Of a stretch of 64,000 nucleotides of DNA, positions 38,306-47,091 are shown one piece after another. The notes beneath the pieces are model-generated. The model made no database searches, had not been told where the DNA came from, and was given only the letters and a program-made list of their open reading frames with translations. Origin of the DNA: Streptomyces sp. NBC_00258 (GTDB lineage: Bacteria > Actinomycetota > Actinomycetes > Streptomycetales > Streptomycetaceae); contig NZ_CP108081.1 of the NCBI RefSeq assembly GCF_036182465.1, positions 1,798,001-1,862,000 on the forward strand, in the 5' to 3' direction. The translations under genes were made by a program, and so were the position numbers. Numbering within the stretch: the first letter of the stretch is position 1; each line of letters starts with the position of its first letter.

Positions 38306-40588
38306 TTGACGCGCGCCATCCGCGTGCGGGCGTTCTTCGCCCTTGCCGTTCTCGCCCTGTCGCTCTACATCACGCTGACCGTGCCGGTCCGCCTCGGACT
38401 CGATCTGCGCGGCGGCACTCAGATCGTCCTGGAAACCCGGGATTCGCCCACAGCCAAGGCCGACTCGGAGGCCACCGACCGCACTTTGGAAGTGCTGCGC
38501 CACCGCATCGACGCACTCGGCGTCGCCGAACCCACCATCGCCCGTTCCGGGGACAACCGGATCATCGTCGAACTGCCCGGCATCCAGGACCCGCGTGAGG
38601 CCGCCAACGTCCTGGGCCGTACCGCCCAACTCGCCTTCCATCCGGTCCTCGGTACCGCGGACACCGGCGAAACCTCACGTCAGCCGCTGCCCAAGAAGCC
38701 GGCGGAACTCGTCCTGCCCGACGAATCCGGCCGGCCCGTGCGCCTGGGCCCGTCGGCACTCACCGGCGCGGACGTCGACAGCGCCGAGGCGCGCATCGAC
38801 CAGCAGAGCGGGGTCGGCTGGTACGTCGGCGTCGACTTCAAGGGAGCGGGCGGCGACGCCTGGGCCCGACTGACGGGCGAGGCGGCGTGCCGTCCCGCCG
38901 GCGATCCCGCCCGCCGCGTGGCCATCGTCCTGGACGACAAGGTCATCTCCTCACCCCAGGTCAACTCCTCCGTCGCCTGCCGTACGGGCATCGCCGGCGG
39001 ATCCACCCAGATCACCGGCTCCTTCAGCCGGGACGAGGCACGCGAACTGGGCCTGCTCATCAACGGCGGAGCCCTGCCGGTGCCGGTCGAGACCGTCGAA
39101 CAGCGCACTGTGGGCCCGACCCTGGGCGCCACCGCCATCGAGGCCAGTGCCCGGGCCGCCGTCATCGGCACCGCGCTGACCTCGCTCTTCATCATCGCCG
39201 TCTACCGGCTCCTCGGCGCCCTGGCCGCCGTGGCCCTGGCCTGCTACGGAGTCATCTCCTACTCGGCTCTCGCCGCGCTCGGCGCCACTCTCACCCTCCC
39301 GGGGCTCGCCGGGTTCGTCCTGGCCATCGGTATGGCCGTCGACGCCAATGTGCTCGTCTTCGAGCGGGCCCGCGAGGAATACGCGGCCCGCCAGAGCAAG
39401 GGCCTGCGCGCCGCCCTCACCGCCGGATTCCGCAACGCGTTCAGCGCCATCGCCGACTCGAACATCACCACGCTCATCGCCGCGGGCCTGCTCTTCTTCC
39501 TCGCCTCCGGACCCGTCCGCGGCTTCGGCGTCACCCTGGGCATCGGCGTTCTCGCCTCCATGCTCAGCGCCCTGGTCATCACCCGCGTCCTCGCCGACTA
39601 CGCGGTCGCCCGGCGATCCGTACGACGCCGTCCCCGTCTCACCGGCATCGCGGACACCGGAAGGGTCCGCGACTGGCTCGTCCGCCGCAATCCCGACCTG
39701 ATGGGCCGCCGACGCACCTGGCTGGCCGCGTCCGCTGCCGCGCTCGTCCTGGCCACCTCGGGCATCGCGCTCCGGGGGCTGGACTTCGGCGTCGAGTTCA
39801 CCGGCGGACGGCTCATGGAGTACGCCACTTCCACCCCTGTGGACGCCGACCGCGCCCGGGACGCCCTGGCCGACGCGGGTCTGCCCCGCGCGGTCGTCCA
39901 GACCTCCGGCGACGGCGACCTCTCCGTACGCACGGATCAACTGTCCAACGCAGAGGCGGTGAAGGTGGACAGGGCGATCGGTGACCTCGCGGGCAGTGCC
40001 GAGAAGATCCGCGACGAGCTCATCGGCCCCAGCCTCGGGGACGAACTGCGCCGAGGAGCTCTCATCGCCCTCGCCTCTGCCCTGGCCGCCCAGTTGCTGT
40101 ATCTCGCGGTGCGTTTCCGCTGGACCTTCGGCACATCCGCGGTCGCGGCGATGGCTCACGACGCCCTGATCCTCATCGGTGTCTTCGCCTGGCTCGGCAA
40201 ACCGATCGACGGCGTCTTCCTCGCGGCGCTGCTGACCGTGATCGGATACTCCGTCAACGACTCCGTCGTCGTCTTCGACCGGATCAGGGAGCTGTCGGCC
40301 GGCGACCGGAAGACGCCTTTCTCACGCCTCGCCAACACCGCGATCCTGCAAACGCTCCCCCGCACGGTGAACACGGGCATGGGAGCCGTGTTCATCCTCT
40401 CCGCCCTCACCCTGCTGGGCGGAGACTCCCTGACCGACTTCGCCCTCGCGCTGCTCATCGGCATCGTCGTGGGCACGTACTCGTCGATGTTCACCGCCGC
40501 ACCCCTGGCCATCGAACTCCACGCCCACAGCGCGCCGCCGCCCAGCGTCACACCCCGATCAACCCCGCGCGGCGCGGCAGCGATCTAG
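38306..40588 (+). CDS. secDF: Fused protein translocase subunit SecDF
   Basis: This 760-residue fusion of SecD and SecF is an RND-type membrane factor that uses the proton gradient to help Sec export. The SecD half has LGLDLRGGTQIVLE after TM1, the P1 domain (RTLEVLRHRIDALGVAEPTI) and a TM2-6 block (TLPGLAGFVLAIGMAVDANV). The SecF half begins near residue 470 with the counterpart LDFGVEFTGGRLMEY and ends with VIGYSVNDSVVVFDRIREL. The TTG at 38306 follows TTGGAGG. Streptomyces generally carries separate secD and secF elsewhere plus a fused paralogue; this looks like the latter. The neighbouring small exported protein may be linked to it. Confidence 0.92.
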   Translation: MTRAIRVRAFFALAVLALSLYITLTVPVRLGLDLRGGTQIVLETRDSPTAKADSEATDRTLEVLRHRIDALGVAEPTIARSGDNRIIVELPGIQDPREAANVLGRTAQLAFHPVLGTADTGETSRQPLPKKPAELVLPDESGRPVRLGPSALTGADVDSAEARIDQQSGVGWYVGVDFKGAGGDAWARLTGEAACRPAGDPARRVAIVLDDKVISSPQVNSSVACRTGIAGGSTQITGSFSRDEARELGLLINGGALPVPVETVEQRTVGPTLGATAIEASARAAVIGTALTSLFIIAVYRLLGALAAVALACYGVISYSALAALGATLTLPGLAGFVLAIGMAVDANVLVFERAREEYAARQSKGLRAALTAGFRNAFSAIADSNITTLIAAGLLFFLASGPVRGFGVTLGIGVLASMLSALVITRVLADYAVARRSVRRRPRLTGIADTGRVRDWLVRRNPDLMGRRRTWLAASAAALVLATSGIALRGLDFGVEFTGGRLMEYATSTPVDADRARDALADAGLPRAVVQTSGDGDLSVRTDQLSNAEAVKVDRAIGDLAGSAEKIRDELIGPSLGDELRRGALIALASALAAQLLYLAVRFRWTFGTSAVAAMAHDALILIGVFAWLGKPIDGVFLAALLTVIGYSVNDSVVVFDRIRELSAGDRKTPFSRLANTAILQTLPRTVNTGMGAVFILSALTLLGGDSLTDFALALLIGIVVGTYSSMFTAAPLAIELHAHSAPPPSVTPRSTPRGAAAI

Positions 40589-40716
40589 CGACACAGCACA
40601 GTAGAACTCCGCTTCTGACCTGGGCATACGAAGTCGATCGAGCATGGCGCGACATCTCCGGATCAGTCACCTCTCACCGGGCGGTCCGGCTGATATCGTC
40701 CTGGCCCACCGAACAG

Positions 40717-40734
40717 GCAGGGGGCTCCCCCTGC
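40717..40734 (+). promoter_or_regulatory. Leader hairpin upstream of the saccharopine dehydrogenase-like operon
   Basis: GCAGGGGG (40717-40724) and CCCCCTGC (40727-40734) are perfectly complementary, leaving a tight CT loop (in practice a 4-nt loop with a 7-bp stem). It lies 28 bp upstream of the start codon, just before the ribosome site GAAGGAG, so it could influence translation or terminate upstream transcription. Confidence 0.45.
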
Positions 40735-40761
40735 GACGGCGGGACGAAGGAGTGCTGCGCC

Positions 40762-42033
40762 ATGCGAGTTCTCTTGGTCGGAGCGGGAGGCGTCGGGACC
40801 GCGATCACGAGGATCGCGGCCCGGCGTTCCTTCTACGAGCACATGGTCGTCGCCGACTACGACCCGGCGCGGGCGGAGTCCGCCGTCGCGGCGCTCGGGG
40901 AGGACGAGCACAGGTTCACGGCGGTGCGACTCGACGCCTCGGACACGGCCGGTGTGCTGGCCGCCCTCGTCGAGCACCGCTGTGATGTCCTGCTCAATGC
41001 CACCGACCCCCGTTTCGTACTGCCGCTGTTCGACGCCGCCCTCACTCATGGCGCCCACTACCTGGACATGGCGATGTCCCTGTCCCGGCCGCACCCGACC
41101 CACCCCTACCAGGAGTGCGGCGTCAAACTGGGAGACGAGCAGTTCGCACGGTCCGCCGAGTGGGAGGCGGCGGACCGGCTCGCGCTGGTCGGCATGGGTG
41201 TGGAGCCGGGCATGTCGGACGTCTTCGCCCGTTACGCCGCCGACGTCCTCTTCGACGAGATCGAGGAGATCGGCATCCGTGACGGCGCCAACCTGGTCGT
41301 GGACGGCTACGACTTCGCCCCGTCCTTCAGTATCTGGACGACCATCGAGGAATGCCTCAACCCACCGGTCGTCTACGAAGCGGAGCGGGGCTGGTTCACC
41401 ACGCCGCCCTTCAGCGAGCCGGAGGTCTTCGACTTCCCGGAGGGCATCGGGCCGGTGGAGTGCGTCAACGTCGAGCACGAGGAAGTGCTGCTGGTCCCCC
41501 GGTGGTTGAAAGCCCGGCGGGTCACCTTCAAGTACGGTCTCGGCGACGAGTTCATCGGCGTCCTCCAGACCCTGCACAAGCTGGGCCTGGACCGCACCGA
41601 CCCGGTCACCGTGAACGGCGGCACCGGCACCGGAACGGGCAAGGTCTCCGTCTCCCCGCGGGACGTGGTCGCCGCCTGCCTGCCCGACCCGGCCGGCCTC
41701 GGGGACCGCATGCACGGCAAGACGTGCGCGGGTACGTGGGTCAAGGGCACCAAGGACGGCCGCCCGCGGGAGGTCTACCTCTACCACGTCGTCGACAACC
41801 AGTGGTCGATGCGGGAGTACGGCTCCCAGGCCGTGGTCTGGCAGACCGCGATCAACCCCGTGGCCGCTCTCGAACTCATCGCGTCGGGAGCCTGGCACGG
41901 CAGCGGAGTGCTCGGTCCCGAGGCACTGCCGCCCCGGCCGTTCCTCGACCTGCTGACGGAGTACGGGTCACCGTGGGGCATGCGCGAGGACACGCCCCTA
42001 CACGGAGACGGGACCGACGGCCCCGCCCTCTGA
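40762..42033 (+). CDS. Saccharopine dehydrogenase family oxidoreductase
   Basis: This 423-residue protein has an N-terminal Rossmann domain (MRVLLVGAGGVGTAITRIAA, then VADYDPARAE) and a C-terminal substrate domain (YDFAPSFSIWTTIEECLNPP, then VYEAERGWF) as in saccharopine/carboxynorspermidine dehydrogenases. It would act as an NAD(P)-linked reductive condensation or cleavage enzyme on an amino acid or polyamine conjugate. The ATG at 40762 follows GAAGGAG. It is the first of three co-directional genes with an APC permease and a universal stress protein, suggesting a small amine/amino-acid utilisation unit. The precise substrate is unknown. Confidence 0.85.
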   Translation: MRVLLVGAGGVGTAITRIAARRSFYEHMVVADYDPARAESAVAALGEDEHRFTAVRLDASDTAGVLAALVEHRCDVLLNATDPRFVLPLFDAALTHGAHYLDMAMSLSRPHPTHPYQECGVKLGDEQFARSAEWEAADRLALVGMGVEPGMSDVFARYAADVLFDEIEEIGIRDGANLVVDGYDFAPSFSIWTTIEECLNPPVVYEAERGWFTTPPFSEPEVFDFPEGIGPVECVNVEHEEVLLVPRWLKARRVTFKYGLGDEFIGVLQTLHKLGLDRTDPVTVNGGTGTGTGKVSVSPRDVVAACLPDPAGLGDRMHGKTCAGTWVKGTKDGRPREVYLYHVVDNQWSMREYGSQAVVWQTAINPVAALELIASGAWHGSGVLGPEALPPRPFLDLLTEYGSPWGMREDTPLHGDGTDGPAL

Positions 42034-42179
42034 CTTCCACGTACCGCCTGCCGTCTGTGCCGCCCAGGAGCCCGCGGACGCCTACTCAGGTGACATGCGT
42101 ATCCAAGAGGCCCTCAATGGCGTAAAAAGTTCCACAACGCCCTGTTGTATGGATTCACGCACAACCGGAGCGAGGGAAC

Positions 42180-43673
42180 ATGGCCAACGACACTGCGGAC
42201 GCGCCCCCACCTGTCGGATTGAAGGCCAACGCGATCGGCTTCGTCGACGCGCTCGTCATCGGTCTCAACTCCACCTCCCCGGCGTACTCGTTGGCGGCGG
42301 TCATCGGTCCGATCGTGGCGCTGGTGGGCATCTACGCCCCGGGGGTGATGGTCGCGTCGTTCGTGCCGATGCTGTTGATCGCATCGGCGTTCTACTACCT
42401 CAACAAGGTCGACCAGGACTGTGGCACGACCTTCTCGTGGGTCACCCGGGCCATGGGGCCGTGGGCCGGCTGGCTCGGTGGATGGGCCATCGCGATGACC
42501 GGAGTTCTGGTGGTCGGGTCGCTTGCGGACGTAGCCGTCAGCTTCGCGCTGCTCGCGTTCGGCCTCGACAGCTGGGTCGACAACGACTTCGTACGCCAGT
42601 TGCTCGCGGTGCTGCTCATCCTCGTGATGACAGCCGTGTGCGTCGTAGGCACCGAGGTGTCGGCCAAGGTGCAGAACGTCCTCATCCTGGCGCAGGTCGC
42701 CTGTCTGATCGCCTTCGTCGTGGTGGCGCTCTACCGGGTCTACGCGGGCACCAGCACCTTCGACTCCATCAACCCCTCCTTCGAGTGGCTGGATCCGTTC
42801 GGGGCCGGCGGCGCGTCACTGACCGGAGCCCTGCTGCTGGGGGTGTTCATTTACTGGGGCTGGGAATCGGCGGTCAATCTCACCGAGGAGGTCGAGGACT
42901 CCGCCACCGCTCCCGGCAAGGCGGGCGTCTGGTCGACGGTCGTACTGCTGGTGACCTACCTGTCGGTCGGCTTCGCGGTCGTGGCCTACGCCGGCACGAC
43001 CTTCCTCGCCGAGAACGCCGACGAGGAGGAGTTCATCTTCGCCCTGCTGGCAACCGAGGTGATGGGCGGCTGGGACTGGGTCGTGCTGCTGGCGGTGTCG
43101 ACGTCCGCGCTGGCATCGACACAGACGACGATCATCCCGGCGTCGCGCACGGCGCTGTCCATGGCGCGCCGTCACGCGCTGCCCGAGCACTTCGCACACA
43201 TCCACCCACGGTTCCGTACGCCCGACGTCAGTACCTGGTGGGTCGCCGGCATCGCCATCGTCTGGTACGTCGTCGTCAACCAGATCAGCACCAACGCCCT
43301 CTTCGACTCGCTCACCGCGCTGTCGTTGCTGATCGCGTTCTACTACGCGCTCACGGGTGTCGCCTGTGCGGTCTACTACCGCCGCCATCTGACCGAGAGC
43401 GTGCGCTACTTCGTACTCATCGGCCTGGGACCGCTGGTCGGTGCCGGGCTGTTGGCGTGGCTGCTGGTGGAATCGGTCTCGGACATGGCCGACCCCGAGA
43501 ACTCCTACAGCGGTGTCTCGTGGTTCGGGCTCGGTCCCCCGCTCGTCATCGGCATCGGGATCGCCCTCGTGGGTCTGGTGCTCATGGTCGTACGGCGGCT
43601 GATGTCGCCGGTCTTCTGGTCGGAACGCCCTGGTGTGGCCGACGCCGATCTCGTCCACGGCAAGGAGTCCTGA
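42180..43673 (+). CDS. APC family amino acid/amine permease
   Basis: This 497-residue polytopic membrane protein has about 12 hydrophobic segments. The N-terminal pattern (LKANAIGFVDALVIGLNSTS, then PAYSLAAVIGPIVALVGIYA) with a glycine-rich first helix is typical of the amino acid-polyamine-organocation superfamily. The charged C-terminal tail is short. The ATG at 42180 follows GAGGGAAC. It lies between the saccharopine dehydrogenase-like gene (146-bp gap) and the universal stress gene (1-bp gap), so it probably imports the substrate of the former. Confidence 0.88.
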   Translation: MANDTADAPPPVGLKANAIGFVDALVIGLNSTSPAYSLAAVIGPIVALVGIYAPGVMVASFVPMLLIASAFYYLNKVDQDCGTTFSWVTRAMGPWAGWLGGWAIAMTGVLVVGSLADVAVSFALLAFGLDSWVDNDFVRQLLAVLLILVMTAVCVVGTEVSAKVQNVLILAQVACLIAFVVVALYRVYAGTSTFDSINPSFEWLDPFGAGGASLTGALLLGVFIYWGWESAVNLTEEVEDSATAPGKAGVWSTVVLLVTYLSVGFAVVAYAGTTFLAENADEEEFIFALLATEVMGGWDWVVLLAVSTSALASTQTTIIPASRTALSMARRHALPEHFAHIHPRFRTPDVSTWWVAGIAIVWYVVVNQISTNALFDSLTALSLLIAFYYALTGVACAVYYRRHLTESVRYFVLIGLGPLVGAGLLAWLLVESVSDMADPENSYSGVSWFGLGPPLVIGIGIALVGLVLMVVRRLMSPVFWSERPGVADADLVHGKES

Positions 43674-43674
43674 G

Positions 43675-44091
43675 ATGTCGGTTGTCCTCGGATACGACGA
43701 GTCGCCGGGCGCGGCACGCGCACTGCGCGTCGCGATCGAGGTGTCCGCCGCGTTCGACGAGCCGCTCGTGCTGGTCTACGGCGCCGCGGCTCCGGGAACC
43801 CTGGGTGAGGAGTACGGGGCTCACCGCGAGGCCGTCCGCGAGGCCGGACGCGTGGCACTCGACCACGCCGTCCGGGTGGCCGACGAGGCCGACGTACGGA
43901 CGACCGTCGAAATCATCGACCAGAAGCCGGCCCAGGCGCTGATCGACGCCGCGTCACGCCACGGGGCGAGGTTCATCGTGGTGGGCAGCTGGGGAGAGAG
44001 CCCGATGCGCGGGGCGCTGCTGGGCTCGACTCCCCACAAGCTGCTTCACCTGTCGAGCGTCCCGGTGCTCTGCGTGCCGACCGAACAGTGA
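43675..44091 (+). CDS. Universal stress protein (UspA family)
   Basis: This 138-residue single Usp domain begins SVVLGYDESPGAARALRVAI and carries the ATP-binding signature G-2x-G-9x-G(S) in VVGSWGESPMRGALLGSTPH, followed by the final strand SSVPVLCVPT. The ATG at 43675 lies one base after the permease stop, with AAGGAG inside the permease end as ribosome site. Tight coupling to the permease suggests that it modulates transport according to ATP or stress state. Confidence 0.92.
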   Translation: MSVVLGYDESPGAARALRVAIEVSAAFDEPLVLVYGAAAPGTLGEEYGAHREAVREAGRVALDHAVRVADEADVRTTVEIIDQKPAQALIDAASRHGARFIVVGSWGESPMRGALLGSTPHKLLHLSSVPVLCVPTEQ

Positions 44092-44103
44092 CTCACTCCG
44101 CCA

Positions 44104-44601
44104 TCAGGTTGTGGGATCGGCCAGCAGGACGTCGATCTGGCCCATGGCCGCGGACATGCCCTCGGCCATACCCATGGAGACGAGCTGTTCCATCGCCTCG
44201 GAAGTGGGGAACGTGCTCTCGACCGTCATCAGGGTGGCTGACTCGCCGTCCGCGGTGAGCCGCACACGGACGGTCATGGTCGGCATGTCCGGGTTGGGCC
44301 GGCCGGCGTCGTCGGCGAAGCCGTCCTCGAACTCCAGCCGGTTCGGGCTGTCGACAGTCAGGACACGCCACCATCCGTAGTGCTTGTCACCTTCCGGCCC
44401 GGTCATGAAGTACGTGACCGCGCCACCGGGGCTCAGGTCATGGTCGACAACGGTCGCGGGGTAGGTCGGCGGCCCCCACCACCGCTCCAGCTGACGAGGG
44501 TCCTGCCAGACCTGCCACACCCGCGCCGGTGACGCGTCGAACCGCGCGGTGATCGTCAGCGCCAGGGCCTCAGGGTTCTTCTGAACGTCGATCACGGTCA
44601 T
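44104..44601 (-). CDS. SRPBCC/AHSA1-domain protein
   Basis: The protein has 165 residues of the activator-of-Hsp90 homologue 1-like SRPBCC fold: LALTITARFDASPARVWQVW, QDPRQLERWWGPPTYPATVV, PGGAVTYFMTGPEGDKHYGW and SEAMEQLVSMGMAEGMSAAM. These proteins bind small hydrophobic ligands. The ATG at 44601 follows AAGGAG. It overlaps the end of the ArsR gene by 32 bp. The ArsR-AHSA1 pair is a very common bacterial two-gene operon, presumably with the regulator controlling both. Confidence 0.88.
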   Translation of the reverse strand: MTVIDVQKNPEALALTITARFDASPARVWQVWQDPRQLERWWGPPTYPATVVDHDLSPGGAVTYFMTGPEGDKHYGWWRVLTVDSPNRLEFEDGFADDAGRPNPDMPTMTVRVRLTADGESATLMTVESTFPTSEAMEQLVSMGMAEGMSAAMGQIDVLLADPTT

Positions 44602-44983
44602 GAGAGTGCTCCTTGCCGTCTCGGGGGTGAGGATCGGGATCGGGATCGGGATCGGGATCGGCAAGGATCGTGCCGATCCGGTCGATCCGTCCACGCCACA
44701 CATCTGCCAGCTGGTCCAGCAGCCGATGAGCCTCCCGCAGGGAGTCCGCGTTGCCGCGCACTCGCTGCTCCCGGCCCTGCCGCTCCTTGGTGACCAGCCC
44801 AGCCTGTTCCAGGACCGCCACATGCTTCTGCACGGCCGCGAAACTCATCGGGAACCGCCGGGCGAGGTCCGAGACCGAGTGCTCACCGGTCAGGGTGAGA
44901 GCCACGATCTCGCGCCGCGTCGCATCGGCCAAGGCATGAAAGATGCGATCGGCTCGATCGGTGGAATCCTGACGTACAACCAT
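44570..44983 (-). CDS. ArsR family regulator with DP-repeat tail
   Basis: The protein has 137 residues. The winged helix reads RADRIFHALADATRREIVAL, then SVSDLARRFPMSFAAVQKHV and AVLEQAGLVTKERQGREQRV. No metal-binding Cys residues are at the usual positions, so this is the non-metal subgroup paired with AHSA1 proteins. A C-terminal stretch of five Asp-Pro dipeptides (DPDPDPDPDP) is encoded by a GGATCG tandem repeat. The ATG at 44983 has no ribosome site and sits in the centre of a perfect 24-bp palindrome; promoter hexamers place the transcription start at about the ATG, so it is probably leaderless and autorepressed. Confidence 0.88.
   Translation of the reverse strand: MVVRQDSTDRADRIFHALADATRREIVALTLTGEHSVSDLARRFPMSFAAVQKHVAVLEQAGLVTKERQGREQRVRGNADSLREAHRLLDQLADVWRGRIDRIGTILADPDPDPDPDPHPRDGKEHSHDRDRRSEEP
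44631..44661. repeat. (GGATCG)5 microsatellite inside the ArsR coding region
   Basis: Five uninterrupted GGATCG units plus one G. On the minus strand it encodes the Asp-Pro repeat of the ArsR tail. The 6-bp unit keeps the frame, so slippage would change only the number of DP pairs. Confidence 0.9.
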
Positions 44984-45020
44984 TAGGTTGTACGTTAGCC
45001 CGCGCCGCCGGACAGAGCAA
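44972..45020 (-). promoter_or_regulatory. ArsR promoter with palindromic operator over the start codon
   Basis: A perfect inverted repeat with 10-bp arms (ACGTACAACC / GGTTGTACGT) and an ATTA centre spans 44972-44995; the ArsR ATG occupies 44983-44981. On the minus strand TTGCTC (45020-45015), a 17-bp spacer and TAACGT (44997-44992) form a promoter whose start falls at about the ATG. The operator thus overlaps the -10, the start site and the first codons. Confidence 0.7.
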
Positions 45021-45139
45021 GGTCGGCGCCGCCGCGGTCCCGATCACCAGGCTGCTCCCTACGAGCACAGTCGGGCACTCATCAGGGCGTCGAGCGCTTC
45101 CGGAGCCCTTGACGCCGAACGCTCTGGGCGTGGCACCGT

Positions 45140-46324
45140 TCAGCGGGCCCGCCCCAGCAGCACCTCGATGGCATCCCGGTCCGTGGGAAGGCCGACGTCC
45201 CGCAGCCAGGACGCGATGATGTGGGTGTATCGCCAGCACACATCCCGGTCGGCGAGCGCACCGAGATAGCGGTGCTGGGCCGGCATGAGGTCGGCATCCT
45301 GGCTGTAGCCGGTCGGGAATGCCGCGGCGAGCAGCGGGCCCCAGTCGTCGGCGACAGTGAGGTTGCTGCAGAACGGCACGGAGGCCATGGCGACCGGGAG
45401 CAGTTCGTCGAAGTCGTTGGCGCGTTCGACTGCCGCGGACAGCAGGGCGTACCGCAGGCGTCCGTCGATCTGCGGGAGTGGGTCCTCGACCCATGGGTCG
45501 GCGGTTGTGGGTTCCCGGAACCAGGCGTCGACGGCGGCGGGTTCGAGCAGGGCATGGAGGATCACCTGCGTCGCCCGGCCGTTGCCGATACAGCCGGGTG
45601 CCAGGGCCGCGCAGGCGCGGACGGCGGGGTCGGGGTCGGCGAGCCAGCCGGTGGTGTCCTCGCCCCAGGAACCGATGGTCAGCACGGTGGCGGCGCGTTC
45701 ACGCCGGTCGGTGCTCTCGGTGAGCAGCCGGCGAAGGTGCCGGGCGGTTCCGGTGATGCGCCCGGCCAGCTCGGGCGCCTGGAGGAGTGCGGACGCGGCG
45801 GCGAGGGCGGCCGCTCGGACGGTGGGGTCCGGGGCCGACAAGTGTGCGGAGACGGCGGTGTGGAGCGTGCCGCGGACGGCCCGGACGGCGTCGGACACTC
45901 CCGGGGCGTTGCCGTCGTCCGCACCGGTCGTCTCACCGTAGGCGGCCGAGTCCGCGATCTGGCCCAGCCATTCCAGCAGGGCGGCCCGCAACGGCCGAGG
46001 ACGGTCGTCCCAGGGAAAGTAGTTCTCGTGCTGGGCCAGGGTGCGGGGGTCGTCCAGAATCGCTGCCACGTACAGCGCGGCCGGCGGCGTCGCACTGTAC
46101 AAGGACTCCTGGTGCAGGACGGACATGTCCAGCGTTCCCAACGCACCGGCCTGGACCTCCGGATCCTCGTCCAGGAGCTGACACAGGCGAAGCGGCGTGT
46201 CGTGCGCCGGCCCGTAGGCATGGTCCAGCGCGGCCCAGTCGGTGTCCTCGATCACGGAACGCGGATCAGGCAGGCCACCGTTCTCGGCCGGCCCGGCGCT
46301 CGGGTGCTCATCATGGGTCGTCAC
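45140..46324 (-). CDS. HEAT-like repeat protein
   Basis: The protein has 394 residues, helical, with degenerate HEAT-type repeats such as DEDPEVQAGALGTLDMSVLH, APDPTVRAAALAAASALLQA and DPDPAVRACAALAPGCIGNG. There is no signal peptide and no catalytic motif. Similar proteins are common and poorly studied in Streptomyces. The ATG at 46324 begins MTTHDEHPSAG. It diverges from a small hypothetical gene with 111 bp between starts. It differs from the HEAT protein at 10.7 kb in repeat sequence. Confidence 0.75.
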   Translation of the reverse strand: MTTHDEHPSAGPAENGGLPDPRSVIEDTDWAALDHAYGPAHDTPLRLCQLLDEDPEVQAGALGTLDMSVLHQESLYSATPPAALYVAAILDDPRTLAQHENYFPWDDRPRPLRAALLEWLGQIADSAAYGETTGADDGNAPGVSDAVRAVRGTLHTAVSAHLSAPDPTVRAAALAAASALLQAPELAGRITGTARHLRRLLTESTDRRERAATVLTIGSWGEDTTGWLADPDPAVRACAALAPGCIGNGRATQVILHALLEPAAVDAWFREPTTADPWVEDPLPQIDGRLRYALLSAAVERANDFDELLPVAMASVPFCSNLTVADDWGPLLAAAFPTGYSQDADLMPAQHRYLGALADRDVCWRYTHIIASWLRDVGLPTDRDAIEVLLGRAR

Positions 46325-46435
46325 AGGGACAGCATCGCCCCTGCCACTGACATGCCCCGTGGTCGCAGCCGAGGACCAGTCGTGGACAGGAGATCCGACT
46401 GTGGTCTCCGTATCCCGACGGGGGACACTGGGGGC

Positions 46436-47065
46436 GTGCTCATCGTGGATGCCGTACTGGAGACATACGTGGCCGCCGACTTCGCCCTGTGGCCCGTTGC
46501 CGACTCGCCTCCGGATCGGCTCCTGGTCCTGTCCGGCGAACTGTCGTCACGCGAACTCGGCACCGCCATGGCGGTTCTGACGAGCTACAACAAGGGGCAG
46601 CGCGAACGCCGACCACGCGCGCCCAAGGACAGCCTGGAGCAGGTCGGACGTCTGGTGGCGACCGAGTGCGTCGTTGCTCCCGGCGGCCTGCGGATTCGGG
46701 ACACAGTCACCGGGGTCACAGCGGTGCCCGGGTGCTGTTCCGGGCTGGAGAACTGGCGGGACTGGCTTGATCTGATGAACGGCGACGAGCCGTGGCTCGG
46801 CCACGACCCCACGCCGCGCATCGAGCATGCCGGGGCGGTCGCCCGGCTGTGGCCCGATGGGGATCGTCCGGAGGGTCTTCCCATCGAGCTTCCTCTGGCT
46901 CAACTGCCGCAAATTCTCGGCTCGGTTCAGGATCGGCTTGTCGGATTCCTCGGTGCAGTTGAGGCGTGGGCTACGAGTCAGACCCCGTCCATCGCCGCTG
47001 CCGTGGTCGCGAAGCTCGATGAGGATTTCGCCGTCAGCGCTCCTCTCGATCGAGGTCAGAGCTGA
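46436..47065 (+). CDS. Hypothetical protein
   Basis: The protein has 209 residues and is soluble. The N-terminus MLIVDAVLETYVAADFALWP is followed by PDRLLVLSGELSSRELGTAM and a central motif CCSGLENWRDWLDLMNGDEPWLGHDPTPRIE that looks conserved, with a Cys pair, Trp residues and an acidic/His patch. The C-terminus is helical. I do not recognise a family. The GTG at 46436 follows GGGGACACTGGGGG. It is convergent with the cysteine dioxygenase gene. Confidence 0.65.
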   Translation: MLIVDAVLETYVAADFALWPVADSPPDRLLVLSGELSSRELGTAMAVLTSYNKGQRERRPRAPKDSLEQVGRLVATECVVAPGGLRIRDTVTGVTAVPGCCSGLENWRDWLDLMNGDEPWLGHDPTPRIEHAGAVARLWPDGDRPEGLPIELPLAQLPQILGSVQDRLVGFLGAVEAWATSQTPSIAAAVVAKLDEDFAVSAPLDRGQS

Positions 47066-47091
47066 GGGACGATCGGTCGGGCCAGTCCGCC

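Noticed and set aside
44104..44823. A longer AHSA1 reading frame starting at 44823
   Set aside because: The extra N-terminus (including IPIPIPIPI) is the out-of-frame reading of the GGATCG repeat inside the ArsR gene; the ATG at 44601 has a good ribosome site.
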